Source of the DNA: Hypericum androsaemum
Taxonomy: Eukaryota > Streptophyta > Magnoliopsida > Malpighiales > Hypericaceae
Direction: 5' to 3'
Assembly (NCBI GenBank): GCA_963995505.1
Contig: OZ023198.1
Span: 8,733,141-8,797,140, forward strand
DNA length: 64,000 bases
Shown here piece by piece: positions 1-12,300 of this stretch. The position numbers were made by a program, and so were the translations under genes. The notes below the pieces were generated by a model. It saw only the letters and a program-made list of their open reading frames with translations, was not told where the DNA came from and did no database searches. Position 1 is the stretch's first letter. Every line of letters starts with the position of its first letter.

Positions 1-880
1 TGTTTGTCCGCCCAACCTCATTAGCTGCCTACCATGTTCGGTCTGCCTACTTGCTGGGCTGTTTGATCCTTTTTGTCCGCTCGCACTTGTTCAGCCACCC
101 ATCATGCTTTGGTCCGCCTATCAGGCTTTGGTCTGCTCGCGTGCATCCCAGCTCGCCTGCGTGCTAGCTTGCTCTCGTCTGCGTGCTAGCTCGCCCTTGC
201 CTGCAAACTAGCTCGCCCTCGCGTGCGTCCCAGCGCTCTCTTGCATGCATCTCAGCTCGTCTGCATGCTAGCTCGCCCTGGTCCGCATACTAGCTCGCCC
301 TCGCGTGCATCCCAGCTCACATGTGTGTCAGTTCACGCTCATTTGCACGCCAACTCACCCTTGCATGTATCCTAGCTCGCCCGCTCGACCGTGGCCAGGT
401 TCGCGTGGAGTAACCGATGCTTGGTTGTGGACTTCAATATATTTGGTTACCGCTTTGGGCCCGCTCGACCTGTTTTGGATTTGCAAGCGGATGCGGTTGG
501 TGGCATGCCCGCTTAGGCTGGCCATTCTGTTGGACGCTTTGAACTTCAAAGCGGAAGGGCCCGCTTTAATAAGCAAAGCGGGTGGTCTGGGCTGGCAGAA
601 GAAGAGAGGCTCGTATTGTCCGCTTTGGATGTGAGAATGGAAGTTTGGTTTGGACCTCGAGCGCCCGCTTCATTGGGCAAAGCGGAACGTGGAAACCCGC
701 TTTGGGCTTTTGCCCGCTTTGGTCTGGCGATGGATGCTCACCAGCTTTGGGCAAAGCGGTAGGTCGAAGCCCGCTTTAGGCTTGCTTCGTGTGGATAGCC
801 AGCTTTGGGCTTGCTTCGTGTGGACAGCCCACCTTGGGCTGAAGGGAGGTTGTCCGGGGCGCAGCAATTTGGGTTTTGGG
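1..880. repeat. GC-rich degenerate repeat block (two motifs)
   Basis: Positions 1 to about 400 are an imperfect tandem array of short units built on AGCTCGCC followed by TTGCNTGC-like spacers. From about 440 to 860 the motif changes to CCGCTTTGG, which occurs roughly a dozen times in both orientations (CCAAAGCGG), so many neighbouring copies can pair as hairpins. Short ORFs here are by-products of the repeat composition and show no protein family. The block ends just upstream of a TATA box at 1167, so it may be the U3/enhancer part of an LTR whose other parts lie outside the window. That last point is inference. Confidence 0.6.
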
Positions 881-999
881 CCTGACATCATGTCTATTTT
901 GGTAAGAACGTTCGAGAAGGACAAGTCAGTTGATGTTTTCTAAATTGAGCCAGTTTCTTTCATTGGTGGCGGCTTCGTGGCACGGCTCAGTTGTTCTTA

Positions 1000-1700
1000 T
1001 TTAAGATCGGGTTTTCTTATTTTTGGACGTCGGTTTAGAACTTTCCTATACCAAGCCGGTCAAATCTTATTATAGTGGAAACATCCTAAATGGAATTTTC
1101 CTATACGGTGCGCGGTCTGAGTTGGAAGTTTCCTATACAAAGGGATGGAGCTAGGTCATCGTCCTCTATATAAAGAGAGCTCGGGCAAGGGAGCAGGACA
1201 CCACAAACACAACCAACAACAACTCTACTTATCTTTCCTTTTCCTTTCCATAGCTTGTAGCCTAGTTTAGAATCTTTTTCCATAGCTCGTAGCCTAGTTT
1301 AGAACCTTTTCCCCCTCTACTTATCTTTCCTTTTCCTTTCCACAGGGTATAAAAAAATTTCCAGCTGCAAGTACAACGACTTTCCCAATAACCATTACAT
1401 GCATAATGCAAAGCAGCAAATTTGAAGTAAACCTATTACCTCAAGACGGTTCCTTAAGAAGCCTCCCAAAGTATAGAACCCAACAACGTAGCAGGTTTAT
1501 CCCCATGAAGAGGGGATTTTCGGGGTAAGTAAGAAGTTCTTCCAAAATTCTGGGGAAGTTTTTCTGGGTTTTATTTTTCTAGGGTCTAGTTATAGGAATT
1601 TCAGAATTTGTAGGGGTTTGACAGGTAAGGTTTCAGAATTTGTAAGGGTCTAGCTATAGGAATTTCAAATTTTATAGGAATTTTTCGAGAACTCCGGGTA
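1000..1700 (+). other. candidate LTR/promoter segment with TATA box
   Basis: TATATAA lies at 1167-1173, followed by an AC-rich leader (ACCACAAACACAACC). A roughly 28-bp stretch beginning CTCTACTTATC is repeated directly at 1223 and 1315, and a CCATAGCTYGTAGCC unit is repeated between them. This resembles the U3-R-U5 layout of a plant LTR or a cryptic promoter. No primer binding site or matching second LTR is visible, so the element type is undecided. Confidence 0.35.
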
Positions 1701-2324
1701 CTGCACCGACACGGCCTTGTCCAGGCTCTAATTTAATCTCCACTATCAGCTTCGCGGCACGTGAGACACGACCGGGAGGGTGGAGGATGGCGGGGAAACC
1801 AGGTCATATGCACTTTTGAAGTTTGTTTAGGTATGAGTGAGTATTATAAGTAAGTTTTCTAGACAAATAACAATTAAGTTTATCCAACTAGTTATGAGTC
1901 ATATGGAACCAGTTGGACAAATTTGGACAATATTTACACCTAATCTTTAATGTGGTTAAAATTTTATGAGTTGTCAACCATATTAGATAGATGAGTCTGA
2001 TTGAGAAACTGAATGCACCATATGCAATTATTTTAACCTAAGGTTTGAAAAATAAGGAATCGGAAAAAATCAAGTGATTGTTTGTCGTTGGACCACATTT
2101 TAAAGACAATCAATCATATTTCACCACTAATTATATTTTACCCTTTGAAGCTTATTAAATAGAATTTAGAGATGAGAGTTCTTAGATGAGTCTGGATTGG
2201 GTCCGTACGATGGTCCAATAGTATCATCCAGATAACATAAAAGGCTTGAACGCATCAATGATAAACTTATAAATATCAGATATTACATAAAAATAATTTT
2301 AGAAATTAGTATTTAAAACATGTT

Positions 2325-2434
2325 GTACTAGTGTCTACGGCATGCTATACTAATGTGCACCGCATGGTGTACCATTGTACACCGCAATATGCACTAGTGT
2401 CCACCACGTGTGCATTAGTTCCACCGCATGTATA
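2325..2434. repeat. minisatellite, first half
   Basis: Degenerate units of about 22-24 bp with the core TGTCYACCGCATG are repeated about five times. The same unit resumes at 3408-3560, after a hAT-like element and about 340 bp of other sequence, so one ancestral array appears to have been split. Confidence 0.6.
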
Positions 2435-3069
2435 TAGGGATGGTGATGGGTGGGGTAGGGTAGGGTATCAGTAGGACCCTACCTATACCCTAGTTTCAAA
2501 AGTTGGACACATACCCTATCCCTGGACCCTCAAAAAATTTCATTACTAGACCCATACCCTTACCGTCAGGGTCTGCAGGGTCTACAGGGTCTGCAGGGTC
2601 CGACCCTCGAATTAAATGCAATATAATTTTGATAATTTTTTAAACACAAAATTTTAATTATATATATAAATTTCAAATAAATCATAACTAACATGTAAAG
2701 ATTAATCATGAAATTATTAGTATATCAATAAAAAAATTAGAATTATATGTACCTCGAATTTGGAGTCAATAACATGAATTATATTTTAGAATATTTGAGA
2801 AATCTATGACAATTTATAAGTAAAAAATAGAGATAAATTGGTCTATTTAGGATCTTATCAGGGTCTACCTAAGGTAGGGTCCAAAGTAAGGTAAAAGGGT
2901 AAGGGTACGGTATAAATTCATAGGATTCATACCCTACCCTAGACTCATACTCTAAAAGTAGACCCATGCCCATACCCTACCCTAGACTCAGTCAAAATCA
3001 ATAGATCCTTGACCTACGGGGATAAGGGTAGGACCAGACCCACATGGTATGGATATTTCTGCAATCCCT
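2435..3069. mobile_element. hAT-like miniature element, family A copy 1
   Basis: The element starts TAGGGATGGTGATGGGT and ends GCAATCCCT, so the ends are imperfect inverted repeats of the common plant hAT type (TAGGGATGGCAA). The subterminal regions are packed with ACCCTACC and GGGTAGGGT blocks facing inward from both sides. Flanks GCATGTAT (2426-2433) and GCACGTAT (3070-3077) look like an 8-bp target duplication with one mismatch. There is no transposase ORF, so it is non-autonomous. A second copy lies at 18895-19582. Confidence 0.7.
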
Positions 3070-3407
3070 GCACGTATAACTACAATACTCAAATATCTCA
3101 GTCGGCCACTACTAAAAACCTTTGTGCCACGAGAGACATCATTATGGATATGTAATATTACTTGTTAGTATGCCTCGTTAGATGGGTGACATTTGACAAT
3201 CCATTTCAAGAATCATAGCAACAGCTAAACTCTTTGGTTAAATTGATCATATACATTTATTTGTTTACTTCTGTACATATTGATATAAAGCACCAGTATG
3301 GAGTGAGTTTGTACTTGGTACTATGAAGCGTGGTCAAACGCAGATTCTAAGCAGTCATTTTTCTACTAGTCTATACATGAACTTTTATTCATACGAATAA
3401 GACTAAC
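3070..3407. other. AT-rich stretch, nothing recognised
   Basis: No ORF, terminal repeat or RNA gene was recognised between the hAT-like element and the second half of the minisatellite. Confidence 0.5.
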
Positions 3408-3560
3408 CAAAGAGTGATACCATTATGTACCGTAAATTGTACCAATATCTACCGCATAGTATACCAGTGTCCATTAATAGTGTACCAACGTCTACCATAT
3501 GGTGTATTAGTATCCACAGATTGAGTGCAATTGTCCGTATATTAGTGCCACGCATAGTAT
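3408..3560. repeat. minisatellite, second half
   Basis: Six or so degenerate units share ACCAATRTCTACCGCATRGT with the array at 2325-2434. Confidence 0.55.
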
Positions 3561-6010
3561 ACATTGCCTCTAGAACTAACGATTGAGAACCACAATAAAA
3601 TATTAACCTAATTAATGAAAGTAGCTCTCTTTTGAAGACTAAATAGAGAAAGTCTCTTTGATTATGAAAAATTCTCATAATTCGAAGAGACTCTCGAGAC
3701 ATTTTCTTATTGAGTAAAGAAACTAAGAAAATTATTATCAATGCATAAAAAAGTCTGCTTGACTGTAGAGAAGTCTCTTAATTCAACGAGAGAAATAGAT
3801 TGGTTGCTGGCAACATAGTTTCTCTAAGCCCATCTCCAAATTCTTATCCCATTTTTAACCATGGGTTAGATAATTCTGTCATAGAACATAATTTTTTTTC
3901 TCATATTTTTTTACCTTATTACCCTAAACCCTTTCTCTTTTTAAATTTTTTCACCATATTTAACCAAGTTAAAAATACTCATTTTATCTAATATGTGATT
4001 GATGTATTTGATATCTATTTTTTATGCAGAATCAAATATTTAAATATTCAAATACAATTCAGATTTTCTAAATTTTATATTTTCAGGAACAAAAATATGT
4101 AAAGATTTTTTATTTGCTATAAATAATTTTGGATGATATTTCATTTGAACAAAACTACACATAACAAGTTATTTGTTAAATTAGATAATTTATATTATTC
4201 GTATCCAAATTTTTTAGATATTATATAATTTTTTTGTCGAATACAGATGCCAAAAAAATAATTGTTCAAATATTTGAGATATAAATAATGCATTCTCTAT
4301 TATTTCTTTGACGGGTAGTTTTGTCTTTCTCAAAATTTTAGGTTGAACTATTACATGTACCAAACAAGAATTGTACCAAATGTATTGAAGTTACCAAACA
4401 CGAGACAGAACAGCTAGAACAAATAATTCTGTCCAATACTGTTCTATTCTATTTTTTCAAACCTGTCCAGAAGAGGTACGAAACGTACCCTAAAGTAACA
4501 TTTAACTACAACATAGTTCAACCAAACTAATCCAAAATTATCTCATCAAAGAGACTTCACTTTCATATTAATATTTACCAGAGGGGTTAACTTGAGAGAT
4601 GACCAACAAATTACCCTACTCAAGCTTTGGTTTATTATCAAATATAGTAGAAGTTTGACAAAATGTTATATTTTTATAGTAAAATTACGCAGTACTCTAT
4701 TGATTTTTTTAATTAATTAAAATACTTGACATATAATATTTATTAGAAAATTTCCCCCCAAAATTATTCGTAGCTATGTAAGTGGTCATGAGCCACGTTA
4801 CATCAGTGACGCACATATTTTTTTGATTTTTTATAAGTAAAATGTTTTATATATCTCCATTAAATTACATCGTATAAACTAATGATTTATACAAATCGCC
4901 AGGGTAATATAACAAAGACCAGTACTAATCGACTAATAGAATTCGCCAATCTCCTAAAACCAAATTTTGGCCAACTCCTCATAATGCCATCGGTCCTTCA
5001 TATTTTTCCTGGGTTAAGGTCAAAAGCAAAATAAAAATCAATTGTAGATTAATAGTCAAATGCACCAATTCCCCTTTGTGCGCGATGTAAACGTGCTTTT
5101 TTTAATGTTTGGAACAAGGGAAAAAGTAAAACAATCTAATGATATTAATTAATCTTGGCGGCTGGTCAAAAATATTTCACATTAATTTATCCATATTAGT
5201 CTCGAGGTACCAACGACCAACTACTACTAGGTACACCACTCGGAAGATTCTTAAAATAGGCTGCATTCTCTATAGCTCACAACGAGAGACCCTTTCTTTC
5301 CCTGTATATGCTCCGATAACTAATGTTTTTTAAAAACTGATTGAGAAGCTACTTGGATTTCCTATTGTTTTTTGGTATAATAAATTTTATAGGTTAAACC
5401 GCCGGTTGGATTAGAATTTTTTTTAAATATTCGATTATTAACTTAGTTAGTATTAAAATGTCAAACAATTGTAAGTATTCTCTAGTTTATTGAAAAAGTT
5501 ATCATTTACAAGATAAGAATATAAAATTTGGATAATTTGATCTGATCAATCTAATCAGGTAAATCGGTCAATCCGACTAAAACCCAGCCGTCTTCGATGT
5601 TTTTGATATAAAAACAACCTAACATCGGTGTCGTGTTGTAATCTAATTGGTCGGATAGCTTTTTCTTAAAAAAATGCTGATAACTAACAATAAACTAACG
5701 CCTTGTCAAAAACAATAAACTAACAGAATAGTTTATTCTTGCAATTTCGGGGTCCACCGCCTGCTTGTGACACTAGGAAGCTTCCATCCTGACATAAATG
5801 ACCCCATCACTCCGCTTAACTTGGATGCAAATACCAAGGGTATTATAGAAATTCCCCGCATGAACAAGTTCTAGTCAAATGCAGGATTCGTGTATTTTTC
5901 TTAGGTGGACTAAAACGACCAAGGGTAAGCTAAACTTGGCGTTGTCTAAAATATATGTACAAACCAAAAAAGAAGTTGACCAGAGAGGGTATTCGGTCAA
6001 AGGTGCATAT
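3561..6010. other. AT-rich intergenic region
   Basis: No credible coding sequence. A possible PIF/Harbinger-like end (GTACGAAACGTACCC followed by TAA) lies near 4478-4497, but I could not find its partner end. The last few hundred bases are presumably the upstream region of the zinc-finger gene. Confidence 0.5.
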
Positions 6011-6013
6011 CTT

Positions 6014-6020
6014 TATAAAT
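6014..6020 (+). promoter_or_regulatory. TATA box of the zinc-finger gene
   Basis: TATAAAT lies about 115 bp upstream of the preferred ATG at 6133. A start site about 30 bp downstream of it would leave the upstream ATG at 6052 only a few bases from the cap, which is one reason for choosing 6133. Confidence 0.55.
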
Positions 6021-6132
6021 AGCTAACTTCCAAGTTTCAGGTATCCACACATTGGAATCAAAACATAACATCTCCGTTGCTCTCTTCTTCGTAAGAGTGT
6101 CGAATTCGAAACGTCTAGTTTATTTTAAATAT

Positions 6133-6681
6133 ATGGATAAGAAGAGAAATAGAGACCTATTCGAGGTACAAAACTTGGAGATGGCTCAATGTTTAGTACT
6201 ACTTTCTAATGCCAATTACTATTCCCAAAACACCGTTACACATGCAACCAAGTTCGAGTGCAAGACTTGTAACAAGAAGTTCTCGTCGTTCCAAGCCCTC
6301 GGGGGCCACCGAGCGAGCCACAAGCGGCCGAAGCCCTCGACGACCGAGAAATCTAGCGACGACCGGTCGTCAGATGAGTTGGTGATCACGAGTAGCTTGG
6401 TTGCCAAGAAACCGAAGAAGATGCACGAGTGCTCTATTTGTGGGCTACAGTTCTCGGTAGGGCAGGCTCTGGGCGGTCACATGAGGAGGCACAGAGCTTC
6501 CATGGTTGAAGGGTATGTTGGTCCCGACGTGCCGCCGGCCGGTGTGTCGAAGCTTCCGGTGCTGAGGAGATCGGGTAGTTGCAAGAGGGTGTTCGGGTTG
6601 GACTTGAACCTGAGTCCTTTGGAAAATGACTTGGCCTACTTGTTTGCCAAGATGGCTCCCAGAGTGAACACTTTGCTTTGA
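6133..6681 (+). CDS. ZAT11/12-like C2H2 zinc-finger repressor
   Basis: Intronless, 182 residues. It is a nuclear DNA-binding regulator of the plant C1-2i class, whose members commonly act in stress responses. In order it shows an L-box-like segment (residues 15-24, MAQCLVLLS), a first finger at 41-63 (C43, C46, H59, H63) and a second at 98-120 (C100, C103, H116, H120). Both fingers carry the plant-specific QALGGH helix. A basic stretch lies between them (KKPKK, 92-96), and the EAR repression motif DLNLSP is at 157-162. Length and order match ZAT11/ZAT12. The reading frame is open back to an ATG at 6052, but that ATG lies almost at the predicted cap, and the extra 27 residues look unlike the family, so 6133 is preferred. 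Exact orthology to one ZAT member is not decided here. Confidence 0.93.
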   Translation: MDKKRNRDLFEVQNLEMAQCLVLLSNANYYSQNTVTHATKFECKTCNKKFSSFQALGGHRASHKRPKPSTTEKSSDDRSSDELVITSSLVAKKPKKMHECSICGLQFSVGQALGGHMRRHRASMVEGYVGPDVPPAGVSKLPVLRRSGSCKRVFGLDLNLSPLENDLAYLFAKMAPRVNTLL

Positions 6682-7561
6682 ATATTTTTGTTCTTATGTA
6701 GATAAGTTACCGTATTCCTTCATTCTTTACAAGTAATCTCTTCTTTGTTTAAAAAAAATTGATTTAATTAATTTTTGGGAAATAGTTAATTTCTTTTATT
6801 TTTTGTGTATACCCTTTGTTTTCGAGTTTGGTTTATGTGGATGTACTCATCGAATTAGCTAATTGTGAAAAAAAATTGATTGGAAAAAATTTACTTACGA
6901 TGGATAATCATATCCTGTAATTGTCTTAAGATTACAGGATAGAATATGAAAATTCTATATAGTATCAAAGCCAATTGTTCTAACGAGGTCCACGATCCGT
7001 CGTATTCGCACGACTTCCTTTAAAAACACGAGAGACAACATATAGAAGATCCATAGGTTAAGTGTTAAAGAGTAGTTCTAACTAAACTCCTTTTAATTAT
7101 TAATTATTTGTTGCAAACTTTCATCTTCAGTTATATTTCAAGTAGTAAATACTTGAAATATTTTTTGTTTCAGTCCCTTGAAATTTCCAAGTTAATATCC
7201 AGGAATCTGTGAATAGAGTGATACGATTTAAAAAGTCGCCCATATATATACACCATACATTTAAAACTTTTTTAAAATGTTCAGTTAATGATGTTCTTGA
7301 AAAAAGATAGATTATTTCAAAAGGTTTTGAGAGTTAAATTTGGTAAAACTGATCTTTTGGAACTTTAGGGATTTTTCATGTATTGATACTTGCTTTAGTT
7401 TTCAATGATAATTGCATGACTATTTCGGCTATTTACTTCAGGTACTTCTGACACGAAAAATGACTGTGATGTATTTCTACGAAATAAATTATCCATACCA
7501 CCAACGCAACTAGATCATATAATTTTGACGAATGCTCTTGAATTCTTGTAACTCTCTATGC
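6682..7561. other. 3' flank and AT-rich intergenic DNA
   Basis: The first 100 bp or so are presumably the 3' UTR of the zinc-finger gene (T-rich). Beyond that I see no gene or recognisable repeat. Confidence 0.5.
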
Positions 7562-8072
7562 TAGATGGTATATATCATGAAGGTCTACTTGGATCCAGAC
7601 TCAAAGGGTCCAAACTCGTTAATTTTGATCGGTTCTAGATCCAGATCTTGCTTAGATCTTTTTTAAAGATAAGGAAATTTATATGAATCTTCAGGATCCT
7701 GCCTAATCCTACCCAATATTTTAAAAAATAATATTAAAATAATAAATATAATATCAAATTCTCAATCTCACCCAACCAACTTTGAATTTATTTAGGATTT
7801 GTTTGTTTGGTTTCTTTATATTGAAATATTTTAATGAACGAATCAATTACATTAATATTTTCGAGTGCTTTCTTGATATTTGTAAATAGTCAAATGATAA
7901 TTTTTTTTTAAAATTAAATAATTATTAAATCCTACATGATTTTTTATGGCTCGGATCCTACCCGAATTCTTATTGTAAAAAAAGATAAGCGTTAGAATTT
8001 GGGTCCACTATTAAAAAAAAGTAAGAATTTCAGTTCTATAAATCTTATCCGGATTCTGCCCTTGCAATTCCT
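7562..8072. mobile_element. hAT-like miniature element, family B copy 1
   Basis: The left end is TAGATGGTATATATCATGAAG. The right end, read on the other strand, is TAGGAATTGCAAGGGCAG. GGATCC and CTACCC blocks recur inside. Sequence and order match, in the opposite orientation, the two halves at 19583-19931 and 24437-24656, which fixes this as a repeat family. Flanks CTCTATGC and ATCTAGGC (6 of 8 identical) may be an eroded target duplication. No transposase is encoded. Confidence 0.65.
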
Positions 8073-8689
8073 AATCTAGGCCTTATGTTATGAGTTATGA
8101 CCACTCAACGACAAATCAAGTGTTTGTGCATCATGATATAGTTTAGATTAAGACACCACTGGCAAACTCAGGATTGTACCTGATTGAGTTACTAAATCTA
8201 CCATCAAGTATTTTGATTAGCTACCGGAATATTGTTATGGTTTAATCAGAGAACAAGGGTTCGAATCTTGAGAACCAAGAAATGTTAAAATTTGACAGTG
8301 AAAGGCAACGGTCGGTCCAAAGGCAGAACCGGCCTATAGAATTAATTACAAGGGAAGGTCATTTTTTACAAACAGAAGACAAATCAGACGTGTATAGAAG
8401 TCGACTGTTCTTAGCCCTAAGAAAAACATGTTTTGTTATTTTGCGGAGAAATCCTGTATAATTAAGAGGTTTCTTTCAAGATCATATTTAGGTTAAAAGG
8501 ATCAACTTAGCATCCAACCAATCATGAAACTAGCTTATATTGAAATAAATGGCAGTTTAGTTGGCACCAAGGCATATAAAAACATCAATAACTATACTAC
8601 TTCATCCTATGTATCTTTTAATTTTTGGTATTCGGAGTAAAAAATTATCGAGCCCTATTTTAGGACATTAAAACTAAATCAAATTGCAC
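8073..8689. other. intergenic DNA, nothing recognised
   Basis: No coding or repeat signal that I can support. Confidence 0.4.
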
Positions 8690-8890
8690 TAATTTTTTTG
8701 GACCATCTGGTTTCTGGTTTCTGGGTCCACTAGACAAACTAATCCAGATTCGAGCCGGGTGAGACCTTTGAAAGGTGACAGAGCTCTTTCAACAAATATT
8801 TAATATTTAACACTAATGTATTTCCAAAGACTCAGACTCGCGACCTAGTTAAGTTAGAACAACGTCCTTACCAGTTGATCTAAATATTTT
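8690..8890 (-). mobile_element. SINE-like tRNA-derived repeat
   Basis: Read on the minus strand, a tRNA-like head (TTAGATCAACTGGTAAGGA, A-box-like; GGTCGCGAGTCTGAG, B-box-like) is followed by CTCACCCGGCTCGA and a tail. The region at 31935-32115 has the same layout (GGATCAACTG, GGTCTCAAATTCGAG, CCCGGCTCGACC). Two diverged copies with pol III box-like motifs suggest a SINE family. I could not see clear target duplications. Confidence 0.45.
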
Positions 8891-9367
8891 TGGTCAAACT
8901 ACACTAATTGCTTACTCAGAGAGTACAATTATTAGGGAACAAAATCCAACAACAATGATAATGAGGAAGAATAGTGAATTGCCTGAAAAATTGCATACCA
9001 GCAAAAAATAAGAGGATGAGAAAGGTAGCAGCATGACTAGAGTACACATTTTCAGCTGATCACTCTCCACTAATAAATAGTACAAGATGCAATTGACACC
9101 ATTAAAACAACCCACAAAATCCCTTCCAAATGCCTCACCACTTACTTAGAAGCTAGAGAAAAAAAAAATTAAAGAATCTAACACTCCAAGAAATCAAACC
9201 AAAACTCATTCTTGAATGTATCAGTAAGTTGAGAATCAACAAGGCAAACCAAGCTACCCAACAAGACGAAAACAGGTTGAGCAAACGGAACGTGGAAAAA
9301 TCGATCATGGTTATAAATATTAAAAAAAGAACTCGAACCTCAAAACCTGCACCATTCTTGGTTTTCT

Positions 9368-12300
9368 TCAATCTCTTGAATCGTAGGAGCTCGAGCTAGA
9401 ACTTGAACTGGAGTTCAGTCCATTCGAATTTTCCTCCTCGTTCGAACTTGCAGATGTTACTTCAACATCCTGTTTCACTTCATGAAAGTTGTTGATAGCA
9501 TCTGCAATAACATGATGCTCATCGATGAGGCCAACCCCATTTGTGGAATCCACTTCTCTCACTTCTAGGGTATCGTGTTCTTTGTCCTGCAATATATCGG
9601 TTTCTACATCTCTTGGTTCGATTTCCTGAACAAAAATAGATTCCAATACTTCGAGTGGTTCATCCATTGTGTCTGATAGCCTTGGCTGCTCTGCTATGTT
9701 GCTTTCTGATAATTGCTTAGATGCAGCTTCAGCATCTTCTTTCACAACTGGAATGTCTGAGCTGGTTTTGACGGTGTCCTCAGACTCGGACACCACCATC
9801 TGGTTCCCAATTCTGCTGGGGAAAGCTTCTTGGACGTCTATTGTTTCGCTAGTTTCATGGACTTGGTGTAGCTCCACTAAATTCTCTTCCACCACTCTTT
9901 CCTTTGAATATGAGGATTCTGGTTGCTCCGTTGTATCTCCCTCGGAGACTTGCTTCATAGCAACACGAACATCTTCCAAGGAACTAGCCTCAGCAGCAGG
10001 AAAATCTGATATGGGTTCCCTAAGACCTCCGGAATCGTATGAAACCGGTTCATTTTCTGTCATGCTTGGAAGAATCACTTCCTCGGCATTCTCTCGTCTA
10101 TGGAGTTGCGCAAGGGCGAACTCAACATCTTCCACTGACCGAACTTCAAGGACTCGGATCTCTGGCCCATTGGAAACTTGGCTAAGATCTTGCGTTGATT
10201 CACCTACAACTTCTTTGACACGGAAGTCTCCCACAGCATCCAATTCTGACAGTAATTTTTCATCAATCTCTTTAATCTCGTCTTCCTCGGCAGAGAAACA
10301 CTCATATGATTCGGATGAATGATTAGAATGCTCCGAAGCATGGCTATTTGTCTCGTACACAATTTTATCAAGAATATTTTCCTTCATATCCTCTGCTGGT
10401 GAAGATGAAGAACATTCTACACCCTCAGGTGGCTGACCAGCGAGATCGGAAGTAACAGGAGCAACTGATATCGTATCTTCGTAGTCATCTGCTTCAGGTG
10501 TACTTGTCTTTTCATTAATGCTCACTTCTTCGATTGCCACTGATAGATTAGAGGCTGGTTCCTGCGGAGCAGACAAAATCGCAAACACGATTAGCAACCA
10601 AACCTCAACTATCTACAGACACTGCTTCTTCCTTGTAATAAAACTGATTGCCTGTTCATCATATCCATTTGTTGTTTTCAACTTCTATATTTGTATACAT
10701 TCAATCATAAGACAAGATAAGAGAGAAGAATCAGATGTATGCATTAGTAAATTACCGAGCTTATGTCATGTATTTCAGAAGATGATTCCACCATTGATTT
10801 GTCTGACCAAGAATACCATTTTTCTAAACGATGAGACGATTTTTCTTTGGCATAAACAACTTCCTTGTATACATCTGGGTCGACAATATCTGTTTTCGCA
10901 TCACTGGTTGGAGAATGAGCCTGACTATATTCGAATTCAGGGCCTTCTTCCTTCCTTGATGAGTTCTCCCCTACATGCATGATCTCTGCAGGAGTGTAAG
11001 CCTGATTTGTGATCTTAGCAACCCCGACAGGCCATCCTTCCTCGTTTCTGGATATAATTGTGCCATTTCGATGCATGTGATCAGAAACAGAAGCTCTTGA
11101 AATTGACTCCTCAGTTTTGAAGACATCATCATGTGTGTTCGGATCTAGGCCAAACGACTGAGTCGTCTCCTGCTCAAGATGCTTTTCAGGAGTACGCGAA
11201 ACTATCACCTTTGGAAGCAGATGACTAGAGGAGAAAGAATCCAATGTCTCAACCAAACTATCTCCTGTTCGGATCTGATTCCCTTCAGGAAAAGATCTCT
11301 CTTCCTCATAGACACCACCTTCCTTCAATGATTCTTGATCAGTGGCTAATGAATGCAAAGTGACTGAGGCATGCTGAATCTCAGGTTCCGCTTTTCTAGA
11401 CCCATATTGGCTGTCATAGTAGAGATCAACTCCTTCCTCGTCATTCATCGAACCATCATTCTCATTAATTTCTTCATCTTCTGGCAATCTCACTTCCAAT
11501 TTTTTCAGTAAATAGCCTTCGACAATCACTTTATGGTGAGGAGAATCTTTATCCGCAATATCAGGTTGCACTTCTGATTCGATGCCTGGAAGTTCAGCCA
11601 ATGCTGGCGGAGAACTCGTTTCTAGTATTTCTTGAAGTGTATCAGAAGACACGGAGCGGAAGGACAGGAACCTGCCAGATGAAGCAGGACTTGAGTCGTA
11701 AACAGGATCCCTGTGATGACTGTCATCCATCACAGCACCGGTAACATGACAATCTAACTCGGTTGACGTTTGTCCTGAATTGCCAGATTCATCATTACGA
11801 TGTATACCACCAGAGTCACCAACATGCTCTTCGTGGTGATTGTCAATCTCAGCCTCACTCAAATATTGGGGCTCTGCCTCGAAGAATCGCTGCTTCGGTG
11901 AACTAGAAGTGCTAACATGCACACCTTCTAGCTTTGTAGCAGACTGCTCGTGCTCATTTGATTCCCCAATATGATTGGGAATCGTCTCCATAACAGGCTC
12001 AATGTGCTGATGATTGTCCTCCACCACCCCGCTCAGATTGTGCTGTTGAGACTCCAATGAACTCTGCTTTAAAATGCCAGAACGAATTTATGGTCAATCA
12101 CAAGATTCAATTTTGAGTCAACCAGACATTTGCTTGGTATATATGATTTCTTTACCTGGTTTGTGCTTTCCTGCAGGATTGCTGATCCTTGGTTTACAGC
12201 AGATATGTTTTCATCTGCATCTGATAGTGACGATATGACCGATTCGCTGCTGTACTCATCTTCGTCGAGTCCCATCCTCAGAAGAATTTCACTAGCATTG

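Noticed and set aside
3403..3741. 112-codon minus-strand ORF
   Set aside because: It spans the minisatellite; the protein text repeats with the DNA unit.
6052..6132. Upstream in-frame ATG extending the zinc-finger protein by 27 residues
   Set aside because: Too close to the predicted cap site and unlike ZAT N-termini; kept only as an alternative.
9669..10322. 217-codon plus-strand ORF
   Set aside because: It is antisense to the third exon of the acidic-protein gene. Its Ser/Thr-rich text mirrors acidic codons on the other strand.
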